Below are positions 31,546 to 40,629 of a stretch of 64,000 nucleotides of DNA, piece after piece (position 1 is the first letter of the stretch; each line of letters begins with the position of its first letter). The stretch lies in NCBI RefSeq assembly GCF_002300555.2, contig NZ_NTHN02000001.1:186001-250000 (forward strand), read 5' to 3'. The notes below the pieces were generated by a model. It worked only from the letters and a program-made list of their open reading frames with translations. It was not told the origin of the DNA and ran no database searches. Both the position numbers and the translations under genes were made by a program. Origin of the DNA: Alloyangia mangrovi. GTDB lineage: Bacteria > Pseudomonadota > Alphaproteobacteria > Rhodobacterales > Rhodobacteraceae.

Positions 31546-32478
31546 ATGGAGAATTTCGGACCCGTCACGATCGTCGGAACCGGGATCATCGGGGCGAGCT
31601 GGACCTGCCTTTTTCTCGCACATGGGCTGGATGTGGTGGCGACCGACATCCGCAGCGATGCCGAAGTTGCGCTTCGGGACGCGGTGGAGCGTTTCTGGCC
31701 GACGCTGCCGGAGGAGGTGCGCAAGGCCGGGGGTCGCGGGACGCTGCGCTTCGAGCCCGATCTCGAGGCCGCCTGCGCCGGTGCGGGCTTCGTGCAGGAG
31801 AACGCGATCGAGCGGCTTGAGGCGAAGATCGAGCTCATCCGCCGCATCGATGCCGCGACCCCGGCCGGCGCGGTGATTTCCTCGAGCTCGTCGGCGATCT
31901 CGGTTACCGATATGCAGAGCGCCTGCGCAAGCCCGGAACGGGTGGTGCTGGGCCACCCGTTCAACCCGCCACACCTGGTGCCGTTGGTCGAATTGGCCGG
32001 GGGTGCGCAGACCGCGGCCTGGGCGCTCGACGCCGCCGAGAGGTTTTACACCCACCTCGGCAAGGTGCCGATCCGGTTGCAGAAGGAAATCTACGGGCAC
32101 GTCGCCAACCGCCTGCAGGCCGCGATTTTCCGAGAGGCGATCCACCTGCTGGAAAGCGGTGTCGCCTCTGCCGAGGACATCGACCGCGCGGTGAGCGAAG
32201 GGCCCGGCCTTCGGTGGGCGCTGATGGGGCCCTTGCTGACCTACCGGCTCGCCGGGGGTGAGCGCGGGATGGAGGGGTTCTGGACCATGTTCGCCCCGAT
32301 GCAGGAGAAGCTCTGGAGGGACCTCGGATCGCCCAGCCCCGACGCCGATCTGCAGGCGCGTGTCACCGAAGCGGTCGAGGCGTGCTACGCGGATCGCTCC
32401 ATTCCCGCGATTGTCGAAGAACGGGATGCGCGCCTGCGCGGAATCCTCGCGCTGAAATCCGGCGATCCAATCAGCTAG
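31546..32478 (+). CDS. 3-hydroxyacyl-CoA dehydrogenase family protein (carnitine dehydrogenase-like)
   Basis: A 310-residue NAD-dependent dehydrogenase. The N-terminal Rossmann motif is VTIVGTGIIGASWTCLFLAHGLDV, followed by FVQENAIERLEAK, the substrate-domain segment VLGHPFNPPHLVPLVELAGG and VANRLQAAIFREAIHLLESG. This short form resembles lambda-crystallin and L-carnitine 3-dehydrogenase. The start at 31546 has GGGAGG about 14 bases upstream; codons at 31507 and 31525 are alternatives. It is convergent with the SDR/BKACE operon, whose cleavage enzyme could act on its beta-keto product. Confidence 0.8.
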   Translation: MENFGPVTIVGTGIIGASWTCLFLAHGLDVVATDIRSDAEVALRDAVERFWPTLPEEVRKAGGRGTLRFEPDLEAACAGAGFVQENAIERLEAKIELIRRIDAATPAGAVISSSSSAISVTDMQSACASPERVVLGHPFNPPHLVPLVELAGGAQTAAWALDAAERFYTHLGKVPIRLQKEIYGHVANRLQAAIFREAIHLLESGVASAEDIDRAVSEGPGLRWALMGPLLTYRLAGGERGMEGFWTMFAPMQEKLWRDLGSPSPDADLQARVTEAVEACYADRSIPAIVEERDARLRGILALKSGDPIS

Positions 32479-32581
32479 TCGGCGCGTCGAGGCCGGAAAG
32501 CGGACGGCGCGGCATCCGGTGGTGCCGCGCCTTCTGGAGGTGTGCGAAACGACGTTGGGCGCTCGCCGCCCCGTTACCGGA

Positions 32582-33490
32582 TCAGGCGAATTCGTGGCGC
32601 ATCTTGTTCGCCGTGGCGGTGAACTTGCTCGCCTGGTCGAAACCGGTGTCGAGGTGCCGGACGGTTCGCATGTCGGACATGCGCTCGAAGGCGGCGTGGA
32701 AATCCTCGGGGCTGCGCGCCTCGGGCGGCAGGTAGACGCCCTCGGTCTCGACCACGTGGACAACCGAAAAGACCCCGGCACCCGCGCCGAGGATGGTCTT
32801 TTTCGGCGCAAGTTCAGAGGCCATGAAGACCACCGCCGGGGCCACGGCCTCGGGAGTGAGCTGCGCCGCGTCCTCGGGCGCGAGCAGCCCATCGGTCATC
32901 CCGGTCATGGCCAGCGGCGACAGCGCATTGACGTGGATGCCGTAGCGCTCGCCCTCCTGCTGCAGCGTCGTCATCAGGCCGATCATACCCGCCTTGGCAG
33001 CGGCGTAATTGGCCTGTCCGAAGTTGCCGTAGAGCCCCGAGCACGAGGTGGTCAGAATGATCCGGCCGTAGCCCTGCTCGCGCATGATCTCCCAGACGGC
33101 GCGGCAGCAATTAGCCGAGCCGGTGAGGTGGACGGCGAGCACGGTGGCGAAATCCCCCATCTCCATCTTGGCGAAGGAGCGGTCGCGCAGGATGCCGGCG
33201 TTGTTGACGAGGATGTCGATGCGCCCCCAGCGCGCCATCACCCGGGCAACCATCGCGGTCACCTCGGCGAAGTTCGACACGTCTGCAGGTTCGGCCACGG
33301 CCTCGCCGCCCATCGCCTCGATCTCGGCGACCACCGAAAGCGCCGCCGCGCCCGGCGTGCCGTCCGGCCCGGCGATGTCGTTGATGACCACGCGCGCCCC
33401 GGCCTGCGCGAGGGCGAGGGCGTGGCAGCGTCCCAGTCCTGCGCCCGCCCCGGTGACGATGGCCACGCGTCCGTTGAAGTCTTTTGTCAT
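32582..33490 (-). CDS. Short-chain dehydrogenase, (3R)-hydroxyacyl-CoA dehydrogenase-like
   Basis: A 302-residue SDR. The cofactor motif is TGAGAGLGRCHALALA, then DILVNNAGILRDRSF and the catalytic SCSG with YAAAKAG. The opening (DFNGRVAIVTGAGAGLGR, RVVINDIAG) and the 50-residue C-terminal extension are like the SDR domain of peroxisomal multifunctional enzyme 2. It probably oxidises a 3-hydroxyacyl substrate. It is the last gene of the minus-strand operon that begins with livJ. Confidence 0.83.
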   Translation of the reverse strand: MTKDFNGRVAIVTGAGAGLGRCHALALAQAGARVVINDIAGPDGTPGAAALSVVAEIEAMGGEAVAEPADVSNFAEVTAMVARVMARWGRIDILVNNAGILRDRSFAKMEMGDFATVLAVHLTGSANCCRAVWEIMREQGYGRIILTTSCSGLYGNFGQANYAAAKAGMIGLMTTLQQEGERYGIHVNALSPLAMTGMTDGLLAPEDAAQLTPEAVAPAVVFMASELAPKKTILGAGAGVFSVVHVVETEGVYLPPEARSPEDFHAAFERMSDMRTVRHLDTGFDQASKFTATANKMRHEFA

Positions 33491-33518
33491 GTGTCCTGCG
33501 TCCCCGCGCTGGCTGGTC

Positions 33519-34454
33519 TCAGAAGTTCACCTGGTCGCCGCCCTTGAGCGACAGCATGGCGCGCGCCTCGTCGGGTCTCGCAACGTCCAGTCCCAGCCCC
33601 TCGAGCACCTTGCGGATCCGGCGGACCTGCGCGGCGTTCGACTGTGCCAGCTGACCCGGCCCGTCCCAGAGCGAGTCCTCGAGCCCGACCCGCACGTTGC
33701 CGCCCATCGCGGCGGCCATCGTGGTGATCGGAAGCTGGTGGCGCCCCGCGCCAAGAACCGACCAGACGTAGTCGTCGCCAAACAGCCGGTCCGCGGTGCG
33801 CTTCATGTGCGAGACGTCGTCGGGATGCGTGCCGATACCGCCCAGAATGCCGAAGACGGTCTGGATGAAAAGCGGGCCCTGCACAAGGTTCCTGTCGCGG
33901 AAGTGGGCGAGCGTGTAGAGGTGGCTGGTGTCGTAGCACTCGAACTCGAAGCGCGTGCCGTTGCCCGAACAGGTCTCAAGAATGTACTCGATGTCCTTGA
34001 AGGTGTTTCGGAATACCACGTCGCGGGTCTTCTCGAGATAGGCCGGTTCCCAGTCGTGCTTGAACTTGTCGTAGCGGCCGAGCATCGGGAAGAGCGCGAA
34101 GTTCATCGAGCCCATGTTGAGCGAGGCAACCTCGGGCGCGAGTCGCGCGGCGGGCTGCAGGCGCTCCTCGACGGTCATCGTCGGGCTGCCGCCGGTGGTC
34201 AGGTTCAGCACCGCGTCGGTCGACTGCTTGATGCGCGGCAGGAACCTCAGGAAGGCTTCGGGGTCCTGCGTCGGTCGTCCGTCCTCGGGGTTGCGGGCGT
34301 GCAGGTGAAGGATCGAGGCGCCGGCCTCGGCCGCCTCGATCGCCTGCTGGGCGATCTGCTCGGGGGTGACCGGCAGGTGCGGTGACATGCTCGGGGTGTG
34401 GATGCCGCCGGTTACGGCACATGTGACGATGACTTTGCGGGGGGCCTTTGACAT
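33519..34454 (-). CDS. Beta-keto acid cleavage enzyme (BKACE, 3-keto-5-aminohexanoate cleavage family)
   Basis: A 311-residue Zn-dependent TIM barrel. Family members condense a beta-keto acid with acetyl-CoA to give acetoacetate and a new acyl-CoA. The zinc histidines are in ILHLHARNPEDGRP, the glutamate motif is ETCSGNGTRFEFECYD, and the C-terminal GGNVRVGLEDSLW is characteristic. The actual keto acid varies between subfamilies and is not predictable here. Neighbouring dehydrogenases would make the keto acid, and the Liv-type importer would bring in its precursor. Confidence 0.9.
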   Translation of the reverse strand: MSKAPRKVIVTCAVTGGIHTPSMSPHLPVTPEQIAQQAIEAAEAGASILHLHARNPEDGRPTQDPEAFLRFLPRIKQSTDAVLNLTTGGSPTMTVEERLQPAARLAPEVASLNMGSMNFALFPMLGRYDKFKHDWEPAYLEKTRDVVFRNTFKDIEYILETCSGNGTRFEFECYDTSHLYTLAHFRDRNLVQGPLFIQTVFGILGGIGTHPDDVSHMKRTADRLFGDDYVWSVLGAGRHQLPITTMAAAMGGNVRVGLEDSLWDGPGQLAQSNAAQVRRIRKVLEGLGLDVARPDEARAMLSLKGGDQVNF

Positions 34455-34478
34455 GGTCCTTCTCCCTTTCTGGCTGGA

Positions 34479-35261
34479 TCAGATGGTTTCGACGTTGCCG
34501 CAGACGCTGATCGCCTGCCCCGAGACGTTCGCCCCGGCCGGCGAGCAAAGGAACAGCGCCATGCCGGCGATGTCCTCGGGCTCGACCATGCGGCGAAGCG
34601 AGACATTGGCGAGGTACTGCTCTTCCATCTGCGCGTAGGGGATGCCTTCGGCGGTGGCACGGTCGGAGATCACCTGCTCGATGCGCGCGCCGCGTACCAC
34701 GCCGGGCAGGATCGCGTTCACCCGGATGCCCTCGGGGCCCATCTCCTTGGCAAGGCTCTGGGTCAGGCCGACGATGCCCCATTTCGCCGCGGCGTAGGGC
34801 GTGCGCAGCGCGTATCCGAGACGGCCGGCGACAGAGGCGATGTTGAGGACCGCGCCGTCGCCGCTCGCGCGCAGCAGCGGCACCGCGCGGCGCAGAACGA
34901 GGAACTGCCCGAGCAGGTCGACGTCGAGCGTACGGCGGATGTCCTCGGTCGAGATCTCGTCGATCTTGCCCGTGGGTCCCGCGATTCCGGCGTTGTTGAC
35001 CAGCACGTCGAGCCCGCCGAGCGACGCCCTGACCGCCTCAAGCAGCGCGGTGACCTCGCCCTCGTTCGACACGTCGGCGCGGCGGGTGACCGCCGCGGGG
35101 TGTTCCGCGGCGAAGTGCGCCAGGGCGGCCTCGTCGATGTCGCAGATCATCACCTTCGCCCCGGCGTCGAGAAAGCCCCGCGCGATGGCGGCGCCGATGC
35201 CCGACGCGCCGGCGGTGACAAGGACCCGGAGGCCGGGTTTCGGATACATCCGTTCGATCAT
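34479..35261 (-). CDS. Short-chain dehydrogenase/reductase
   Basis: A 260-residue SDR with VLVTAGASGIGAAIARGF, LDVLVNNAGIAGPTG, the serine of LNIASVAGRLGYALR and the catalytic YAAAKWG. Fold and length fit the classical SDR family. A GTG at 35267 is a possible earlier start. It lies 24 bases upstream of the BKACE gene and 48 bases after livF. It most likely oxidises a 3-hydroxy acid to the beta-keto acid that BKACE cleaves (inference). Confidence 0.85.
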   Translation of the reverse strand: MIERMYPKPGLRVLVTAGASGIGAAIARGFLDAGAKVMICDIDEAALAHFAAEHPAAVTRRADVSNEGEVTALLEAVRASLGGLDVLVNNAGIAGPTGKIDEISTEDIRRTLDVDLLGQFLVLRRAVPLLRASGDGAVLNIASVAGRLGYALRTPYAAAKWGIVGLTQSLAKEMGPEGIRVNAILPGVVRGARIEQVISDRATAEGIPYAQMEEQYLANVSLRRMVEPEDIAGMALFLCSPAGANVSGQAISVCGNVETI

Positions 35262-35309
35262 GCTCACTGTCTGTCCAGTCGAATTTGTCTTGGGGAGGGG
35301 AGGCGGCCG

Positions 35310-36020
35310 TCAGGCCACCTCGAGCCAGTTGCGGCGCATGTCGGGCGCGGCGTCGAGCTCTTCGGGGGTGCCGAGGAAAACCAGCTCTCCATGGCCCATG
35401 ACCATGACCTGCTGCGCGACCTTGAGCGCGATGGTCAGCTTCTGCTCGACCAGCACCACGGCGACGCCGCGGCGGCCGATGTCGAGGATCACCTCCATCA
35501 CCACGTCGACGATGCGCGGCGCGAGCCCCTCGGTCGGCTCGTCGATCAAGAGTACCCGCGGGTTGCCGAGAAGCGAGCGGCAGATGGTCAGCATCTGCTG
35601 CTCGCCGCCCGAGAGGTACCCGGCGCGGATGCCGCGGCGCTCGCGCAGGCGCGGGAAGTAGTCGTACATCTCCTCGATATTCCAGCGGTGCGCGCCGGGG
35701 GCGCCCTTTTGCACGCCGATGGCCAGGTTCTCCTCGACCGTCAGGTTGGGGAAGACCAGCCTTTCCTCGGGCACGTAGCCAAGCCCCTGCCGGCAGATGT
35801 CGAAGGGCCGCTGTCCGGACAGCGTGCGCCCGTCCAGCGTGACGCTGCCCGCGGTCGGCGGAACCAGCCCCATCATCGCCTTGAGCAGCGTCGAGCGCCC
35901 CGAGCCGTTGCGCCCGAGCAGCGAGACGATGGCCGCCTCGGGCACTTCCATGTCGATGCCGTGCAGGATGTGGCTCTTACCGTAATGGGCGTGCAGCCCT
36001 TTCACCTGAAGCAAGCTCAT
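35310..36020 (-). CDS. livF: Branched-chain amino acid-type ABC transporter ATPase LivF
   Basis: A 236-residue ATPase of the HAAT family. Walker A is degenerate in one position (GRNGSGRSTLLKAMMG, with R where the invariant catalytic K of GKST is expected). The signature is LSGGEQQM and Walker B VLLIDEPTEGLA. The G-R-S-T in place of G-K-S-T is unusual and would weaken ATP hydrolysis if real. The gene is otherwise normal and overlaps livG by 4 bases. Confidence 0.9.
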   Translation of the reverse strand: MSLLQVKGLHAHYGKSHILHGIDMEVPEAAIVSLLGRNGSGRSTLLKAMMGLVPPTAGSVTLDGRTLSGQRPFDICRQGLGYVPEERLVFPNLTVEENLAIGVQKGAPGAHRWNIEEMYDYFPRLRERRGIRAGYLSGGEQQMLTICRSLLGNPRVLLIDEPTEGLAPRIVDVVMEVILDIGRRGVAVVLVEQKLTIALKVAQQVMVMGHGELVFLGTPEELDAAPDMRRNWLEVA

Positions 36021-36782
36021 GCGGCCTCCTCACCCAGATAGGCTTCCTGCACCTCGCGGTTGGCGCTGATGCGCGCGGGCGTGTCGGTCGCGAGGATGCT
36101 GCCATAGACCAGAACCGAGACCCGGTCGCAGAGGCTGAAGACGACGCTCATGTCGTGCTCGACCATCAGCAGGGTCTTGCCTTCGGTCACGGCGCGGATC
36201 AGCTCGACCGCCTGCGCCGTCTCTTCGCGCGACATGCCCGCGGTGGGCTCGTCGAGCAGGATGATGTCGGCGCCGGTGGTCAGGGTCATGCCGATTTCCA
36301 GCGCGCGCTGCTCGGAATAGGTCAGGTCCCCGGCCAGATCGCGAGACCGCGCCTCGAGCCCGACGCGCGAGAGGATCTCGGCGGTCTCCTCGTTCACCCG
36401 CCGCATGCGGGAAATCGGGCGAAAGACGTCGAAGCGTATCCTGTGGCGCGCCAGCACGCCGATCCGCAGGTTCTCGAACACGCTGAGGCGGTGGAAGATG
36501 TTGGTGATCTGGAAGGACCGCGCGAGGCCCGCCCGGTTGATCAGGTGCGGCGAGAGCCCCCCCGATGCTGCGCCCGCCGAGCGCGATCTCTCCCGTGGAG
36601 GGCGGGAACATGCCCGAGATCAGGTTGAACAGCGTCGACTTGCCCGCCCCGTTCGGGCCGATCACCGCGTGGCGTTCGCCCTTGCGGATGTCGAGGTTCA
36701 GGCCCTTGAGCACCTCGATGGGCCCGAAGGACTTGGTCACGCCGGTGAGCGTCAGCGCGCTCTGCGTCGTGGTCGCGGTCAT
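36017..36782 (-). CDS. livG: ABC transporter ATPase LivG, frameshifted at a C7 run
   Basis: The second ATPase of the Liv system. The N-terminal part (from 36782) has Walker A GPNGAGKSTLFNLISGMF. The rest, in the next frame, has FENLRIGVLARHRIRF, LTYSEQRALEIGMTL (signature region) and Walker B ILLDEPTAGMSREE. The frames meet at seven C's (36557-36563). With six, the bridge reads SIGGLSPHLINRAGLARSFQ and gives 254 residues, the standard LivG length. It overlaps livM by 4 bases. Confidence 0.9.
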
Positions 36783-38065
36783 GCTTCACCTCCCAGCGGC
36801 GCGGTCTCGGCCAAGGTGTCGTCGGATGGGTCCTTGCGGGCCCAGAGCGTGTCGATCTCGCGGCGGGCGCGGATCAGCACCGCGATGCCCCCCAGCAGCA
36901 ATGCTGCCGGAATGATCCAGGTCAGCACCGAAACGGGGCTCCACTCGGCGCCGAAGAGATCGAAGGCAGGCAGGCCGCCCTCGGCCGCGTGGCGCAGCCG
37001 TGCGTATTCCTCGCCGAAGAGCACCGAGGCGCTCTCGACCAGGAAGACCACGCCCCCGGTGATCAGCAAACCGCCAGCAAGCGCCATGAGGTAAGGGCCT
37101 GCCAGCCGCGCCCAGTCGAGCTGGCGGCGGTTGCGGATGTGGTGATGCACCACGCCGCCGATGCCGCTCGGGGCGTAGAGCATGATCAGCACGAAGATCA
37201 GGCCCTGGTAGAGCAGCCAGGACCGGGTGAGGTCGGAGACGAGGAAGGAGAAGAGCGCAAAGGCCGTCGCCCCGATCACCGGGCCGAAGAACACCGTGGC
37301 GCCGCCGACGAAGGTCTGGAGCACCACCTGCGAGGACACGATGCTGCCGAAGAGCGAGTAGTTCGCGGTCTCGTTGGAAATCGCTTGCAGCGCCCCCGCG
37401 ACGCCGGTGAACATGGCAGAGACGGCGAAGATGATCACCTTCGAGGCATGGGCGTTGTAGCCGAGGAAACGCACGCGCTGTTCGTTGTCACGCAGCGCCA
37501 GCGTCAGCCGGCCAAAGGGGGTGCGGGTGTAGGCCCAGAGCCCGAGACCGCAGATCACCACCCAGGCCAGCGTCAAGTAGTAGACCTCGATCATCGAGCC
37601 GAAGGTGAAGCCCTGCCAGGGCATACGCATCGACGAGACACCGGACTCGCCGCCGAAGAGACCCTCGAGGCGCGGTGCCAGCGAATGGAAGAGCTCGGCG
37701 ATGGCCAGCGTCACCAGCGCGAAGTAGACGCCCGAGCGCATGGTGGCGAAATAGCCCGCGACGAGGCCGACCAGTAGCCCGGCGGCAGCGCCCGCGAGCG
37801 GCAGCAGCGGCGTCGGGAAGGGTAGGCCGTCCTCGACCGCGAGCATCAGGTGCAGCGCGGCAAATGCGCCGACCCCGAAGTAGGCGGCATGGCCGAAGGA
37901 CAGCAGCCCCGCCTGTCCGATGAGAAGGTTGAAGGCGAGCGCGAAGAGGCTCGCGATGAGCACGTTCACCAATGCGTTCTGCCAGCCGAGGCCCAGGAAG
38001 GGCGGTACGGCGATGAGCAGCACGAGCAGAACGGCGAGGATCAGGAGTGTGCGAAGGTTGGGCAT
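36779..38065 (-). CDS. livM: Branched-chain amino acid-type ABC permease LivM
   Basis: A 428-residue inner-membrane permease with FNLLIGQAGLLSFGHAAYFGVGAF near residue 50 and the cytoplasmic loop LRDNEQRVRFLGYNAHASKV, both typical of LivM. About 100 residues at the C-terminus add an extra pair of helices (YLMALAGGLLITGGVVFLV and WIIPAALLLGGIAVLI), longer than the common form. The start is ATG 38065, two bases from the livH stop. Confidence 0.9.
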   Translation of the reverse strand: MPNLRTLLILAVLLVLLIAVPPFLGLGWQNALVNVLIASLFALAFNLLIGQAGLLSFGHAAYFGVGAFAALHLMLAVEDGLPFPTPLLPLAGAAAGLLVGLVAGYFATMRSGVYFALVTLAIAELFHSLAPRLEGLFGGESGVSSMRMPWQGFTFGSMIEVYYLTLAWVVICGLGLWAYTRTPFGRLTLALRDNEQRVRFLGYNAHASKVIIFAVSAMFTGVAGALQAISNETANYSLFGSIVSSQVVLQTFVGGATVFFGPVIGATAFALFSFLVSDLTRSWLLYQGLIFVLIMLYAPSGIGGVVHHHIRNRRQLDWARLAGPYLMALAGGLLITGGVVFLVESASVLFGEEYARLRHAAEGGLPAFDLFGAEWSPVSVLTWIIPAALLLGGIAVLIRARREIDTLWARKDPSDDTLAETAPLGGEA

Positions 38066-38066
38066 G

Positions 38067-39008
38067 TCAGTTGCGCTCCCCCATGAGGCCCGCGGGGCGG
38101 ACAAGCAGGATGATCAGCATCAGGGCGAAGGGAATGGTGGCGCTGACCGAGGAGAGCTCGAGCGTCAGCAGCCCGCCGACCGAACGCGCCCAGTCCCCGA
38201 GGCCGAAGAGCCCCAGCAGGTTGGCCAGCGACCAGTCGAGCCCCACCGCGAAGGACGAGAAGAGGCCGATCATCAGCGAGGCGACGAGCGAGCCCTTGAG
38301 CGAGCCGAGCCCGCCGACGACGACCACCACGAAGACGATCACCCCCAATTCCAGCCCCATGTTCGGGTTGGTCGGGTAGAAGGCCCCGGCCACCGCCCCG
38401 GCGAGCCCGGCCAGCGCCGCGCCGGTGCCGAAGACGAACATGAAGACCAGCGGGATATTGTGCCCCAGCGCCTCGGCCATCGCGGGTAGGCGCTCGGCGG
38501 CGCGCACCACGATGCCGGTGCGGGTCCGGGTTAGCAGCAGCCACAGTGCCGAGAACATCACCACGGCGATTCCGCCGATGAAAAGGCGGTAGAACGGGTA
38601 GTCGGTTCCGAAGATGTGGAAGGCCGAGAAGCGCAGCTCGCCGGGCATCTGGTAGTTCACCGGGAAGTCGCCGAAGAACAGCTTGATCAACTCCTCGATG
38701 ATGAGCGCGAGGCCGAAGGTCAGCAGGAGCTCGTGCGCGTGTCCGTGGGCGTGAACCCGCGGCAGCAGGAACCGCTCGACCGCCATGCCGACGAGGCCGA
38801 CGACGATGGGGGCCACGAGCAGCCCGGTCCAGAAGCCGAAGATCGAGGAGACCGCGTAGGCGACGTAGGCACCCAGCATGTAAAAGGAGGCGTGCGCGAA
38901 GTTCAGCACGCCCATCATGCCGAAGATGAGCGTGAGGCCGGCCGAGACCATGAACAGCAACAGGCCGTAGGTCACGCCGTTCAGCGTGGAGATGATCGCA
39001 AATTCCAT
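38067..39008 (-). CDS. livH: Branched-chain amino acid-type ABC permease LivH
   Basis: A 313-residue permease that pairs with LivM. Typical segments are STLNGVTYGLLLFMVSAGLTLIFGMMGVLNFAHASFYMLGAY and GGLGSLKGSLVASLMIGL near the coupling loop. Seven to eight hydrophobic helices are visible. It is preceded by livJ with a GC-rich hairpin in the gap. Confidence 0.92.
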   Translation of the reverse strand: MEFAIISTLNGVTYGLLLFMVSAGLTLIFGMMGVLNFAHASFYMLGAYVAYAVSSIFGFWTGLLVAPIVVGLVGMAVERFLLPRVHAHGHAHELLLTFGLALIIEELIKLFFGDFPVNYQMPGELRFSAFHIFGTDYPFYRLFIGGIAVVMFSALWLLLTRTRTGIVVRAAERLPAMAEALGHNIPLVFMFVFGTGAALAGLAGAVAGAFYPTNPNMGLELGVIVFVVVVVGGLGSLKGSLVASLMIGLFSSFAVGLDWSLANLLGLFGLGDWARSVGGLLTLELSSVSATIPFALMLIILLVRPAGLMGERN

Positions 39009-39038
39009 TGCACTTCCGATTGGGGCTGAGGGTCGGGG

Positions 39039-39063
39039 CCGGCCGGCGAGGGTCGCCGGCCGG
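39039..39063 (-). terminator. Perfect hairpin between livJ and livH
   Basis: An 11-bp perfect stem (39039-39049 pairing with 39053-39063) with a 3-base loop lies 20 bases after the livJ stop. There is no T tract. It probably stabilises the livJ message or partly attenuates read-through, so that binding protein exceeds membrane subunits. Confidence 0.65.
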
Positions 39064-39082
39064 TTCTCTCAGGATGCGGGGC

Positions 39083-40315
39083 TCACTCGCCCGGGCGCAC
39101 CATCTTGCAGCTGTCCTGCACCGGGTAGATCGCCGTTTCGCCCGACACGACCTCGACGGTCTCGAAGCCCATGTCGGTGTCGTCCGCAGGGTATTCCGCG
39201 TTCTTCACCACCTTGGAGACGACCACGGGCCGGATGGTCTGGTGATCTTCCTTGCGCACCGAGATCGGGCCGACCGGGGTTTCGTAGGTGGTGTCCTCGA
39301 GTGCGAGGGCGATCTTGGTCACGTCGATGTCGCCGCCGCCGAAATCGAGCGTGCCGAGCGCCTGCTGCAACGCGCCGACGGCAAAGACGGTGTGGCCCTC
39401 GACGAAGGTCGGGTAGTGGCCGGTCGAGCCCTTGTAGGCTTCGGCGAATTCGCCGTCGGTGGCGGCGTTGTCGTAGTTGTTGGCGATGTAGTGGCCGAGC
39501 GCGGTCTCGCCGGCGTTGGCGATGTTGCCCGGCTGGTCGAGGTAGGCTGTGGCGAAGGTCACGTCGAGCCCTGCGTCCCCCGATGCCTTCATCAGAAGCA
39601 GCAGGTCGTTCGACCAATTGCCGGTGAAGACGGTGTCGGGCGCGGCGGATTTCAGGCGTGCGACGAAGGGCGCGAAGTCCTGGATCTTGTTCACGTCGTG
39701 CAGCACCTCGTCGACGATCTCGAAATCGCCGCCGGCCGCGGCCGTCTCGACGGCGGCCTGCATGTCCTGGCCCCAGGAGTAGTTCTGGTTGATCGAGTAG
39801 ACCTTGGTGCCCAGATCGCCGGCTTCCTTCATCGCGCTGACCAGCGCGTTGACCCGCATCGGCGCGGTGGTGGTGAAGCGGAAGTGGTAGAACTGGCACT
39901 TGTCGCCGGTCAGCTCCATCGCCTCGCCGCCGAGGTTGATGAACATCACCTCCTTACCGGGGTTACGCAGGTTGTGCTTGCGCACGTCCTCGGTGAGCTG
40001 GCCCGCGATTGCCGACGAGGCTCCCTGGAAGATGACGTCGACACCATCGGCCACCGCTTGGCGGAACTTGGTTGCGGCGTCCGGCGCGCCACCGGCGTTG
40101 TCATACTCGATCACCTCGACCGGCTCGCCGTTGAAGCCACCGTCCTCGTTGATGCGTGCGACGGCGTAGGAGACCGCGTTGGCATAGAGCCGGCCGGTCG
40201 ATGTCTGGGCGCCCGACAGGCTTTCGATGATGCCGATCTTCAACGGTTCGGCATGAAGCGCGGATGCGCCAAGGGTCAATGCGGACGTGGCCGCGAGCAA
40301 GGCAAGACGTTTCAA
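39083..40315 (-). CDS. livJ: Liv-type periplasmic substrate-binding protein
   Basis: A 410-residue binding protein of the leucine/amide family. The signal peptide is KRLALLAATSALTLGASALHA; the mature part starts EPLKIGIIESLSGAQTSTGRLYANAV. Start choice: a TTG at 40315 has GGGAGGAG eight bases upstream and gives a normal signal peptide, while an ATG at 40345 adds an unusual basic extension and lies upstream of that ribosome site. The substrate need not be an amino acid, because this operon also encodes keto-acid catabolism. Confidence 0.87.
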   Translation of the reverse strand: MKRLALLAATSALTLGASALHAEPLKIGIIESLSGAQTSTGRLYANAVSYAVARINEDGGFNGEPVEVIEYDNAGGAPDAATKFRQAVADGVDVIFQGASSAIAGQLTEDVRKHNLRNPGKEVMFINLGGEAMELTGDKCQFYHFRFTTTAPMRVNALVSAMKEAGDLGTKVYSINQNYSWGQDMQAAVETAAAGGDFEIVDEVLHDVNKIQDFAPFVARLKSAAPDTVFTGNWSNDLLLLMKASGDAGLDVTFATAYLDQPGNIANAGETALGHYIANNYDNAATDGEFAEAYKGSTGHYPTFVEGHTVFAVGALQQALGTLDFGGGDIDVTKIALALEDTTYETPVGPISVRKEDHQTIRPVVVSKVVKNAEYPADDTDMGFETVEVVSGETAIYPVQDSCKMVRPGE

Positions 40316-40439
40316 GCTGGTTCTCCTCCCAGGTGTTCTCTGCATGCCGGCGCGCCGGGCCCCTGCGATCGGGTCGTGCTGCGCTCTCCTCTGGCACGGG
40401 GCATCCTAGGCATAGAATTTCCAAACAGTAAAGATATAA

Positions 40440-40457
40440 GATATGTGATCTCATATC
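40440..40457. promoter_or_regulatory. Inverted repeat in the livJ/GntR divergent region
   Basis: GATATG (40440-40445) and CATATC (40452-40457) are perfect inverted arms six bases apart, inside an AT-rich patch between the divergent livJ and GntR genes. It is a good candidate operator for the adjacent GntR-type regulator. Confidence 0.5.
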
Positions 40458-40629
40458 CGTTAATCGGCGGCGCGCGCCTGTACCCCGTTGCCTTATCTTG
40501 TGAGTTGGTCGTAGAATGGCGCGAAATTGGCTGCTAAAGGCCCATACCGCGGCGCCAAGACGGAACGCGCGCTGTTCCCGTGGCAGGCGCGGGATCTCCT
40601 GCGACCCAGCCAAGCGAGGCCCAGAGCAC

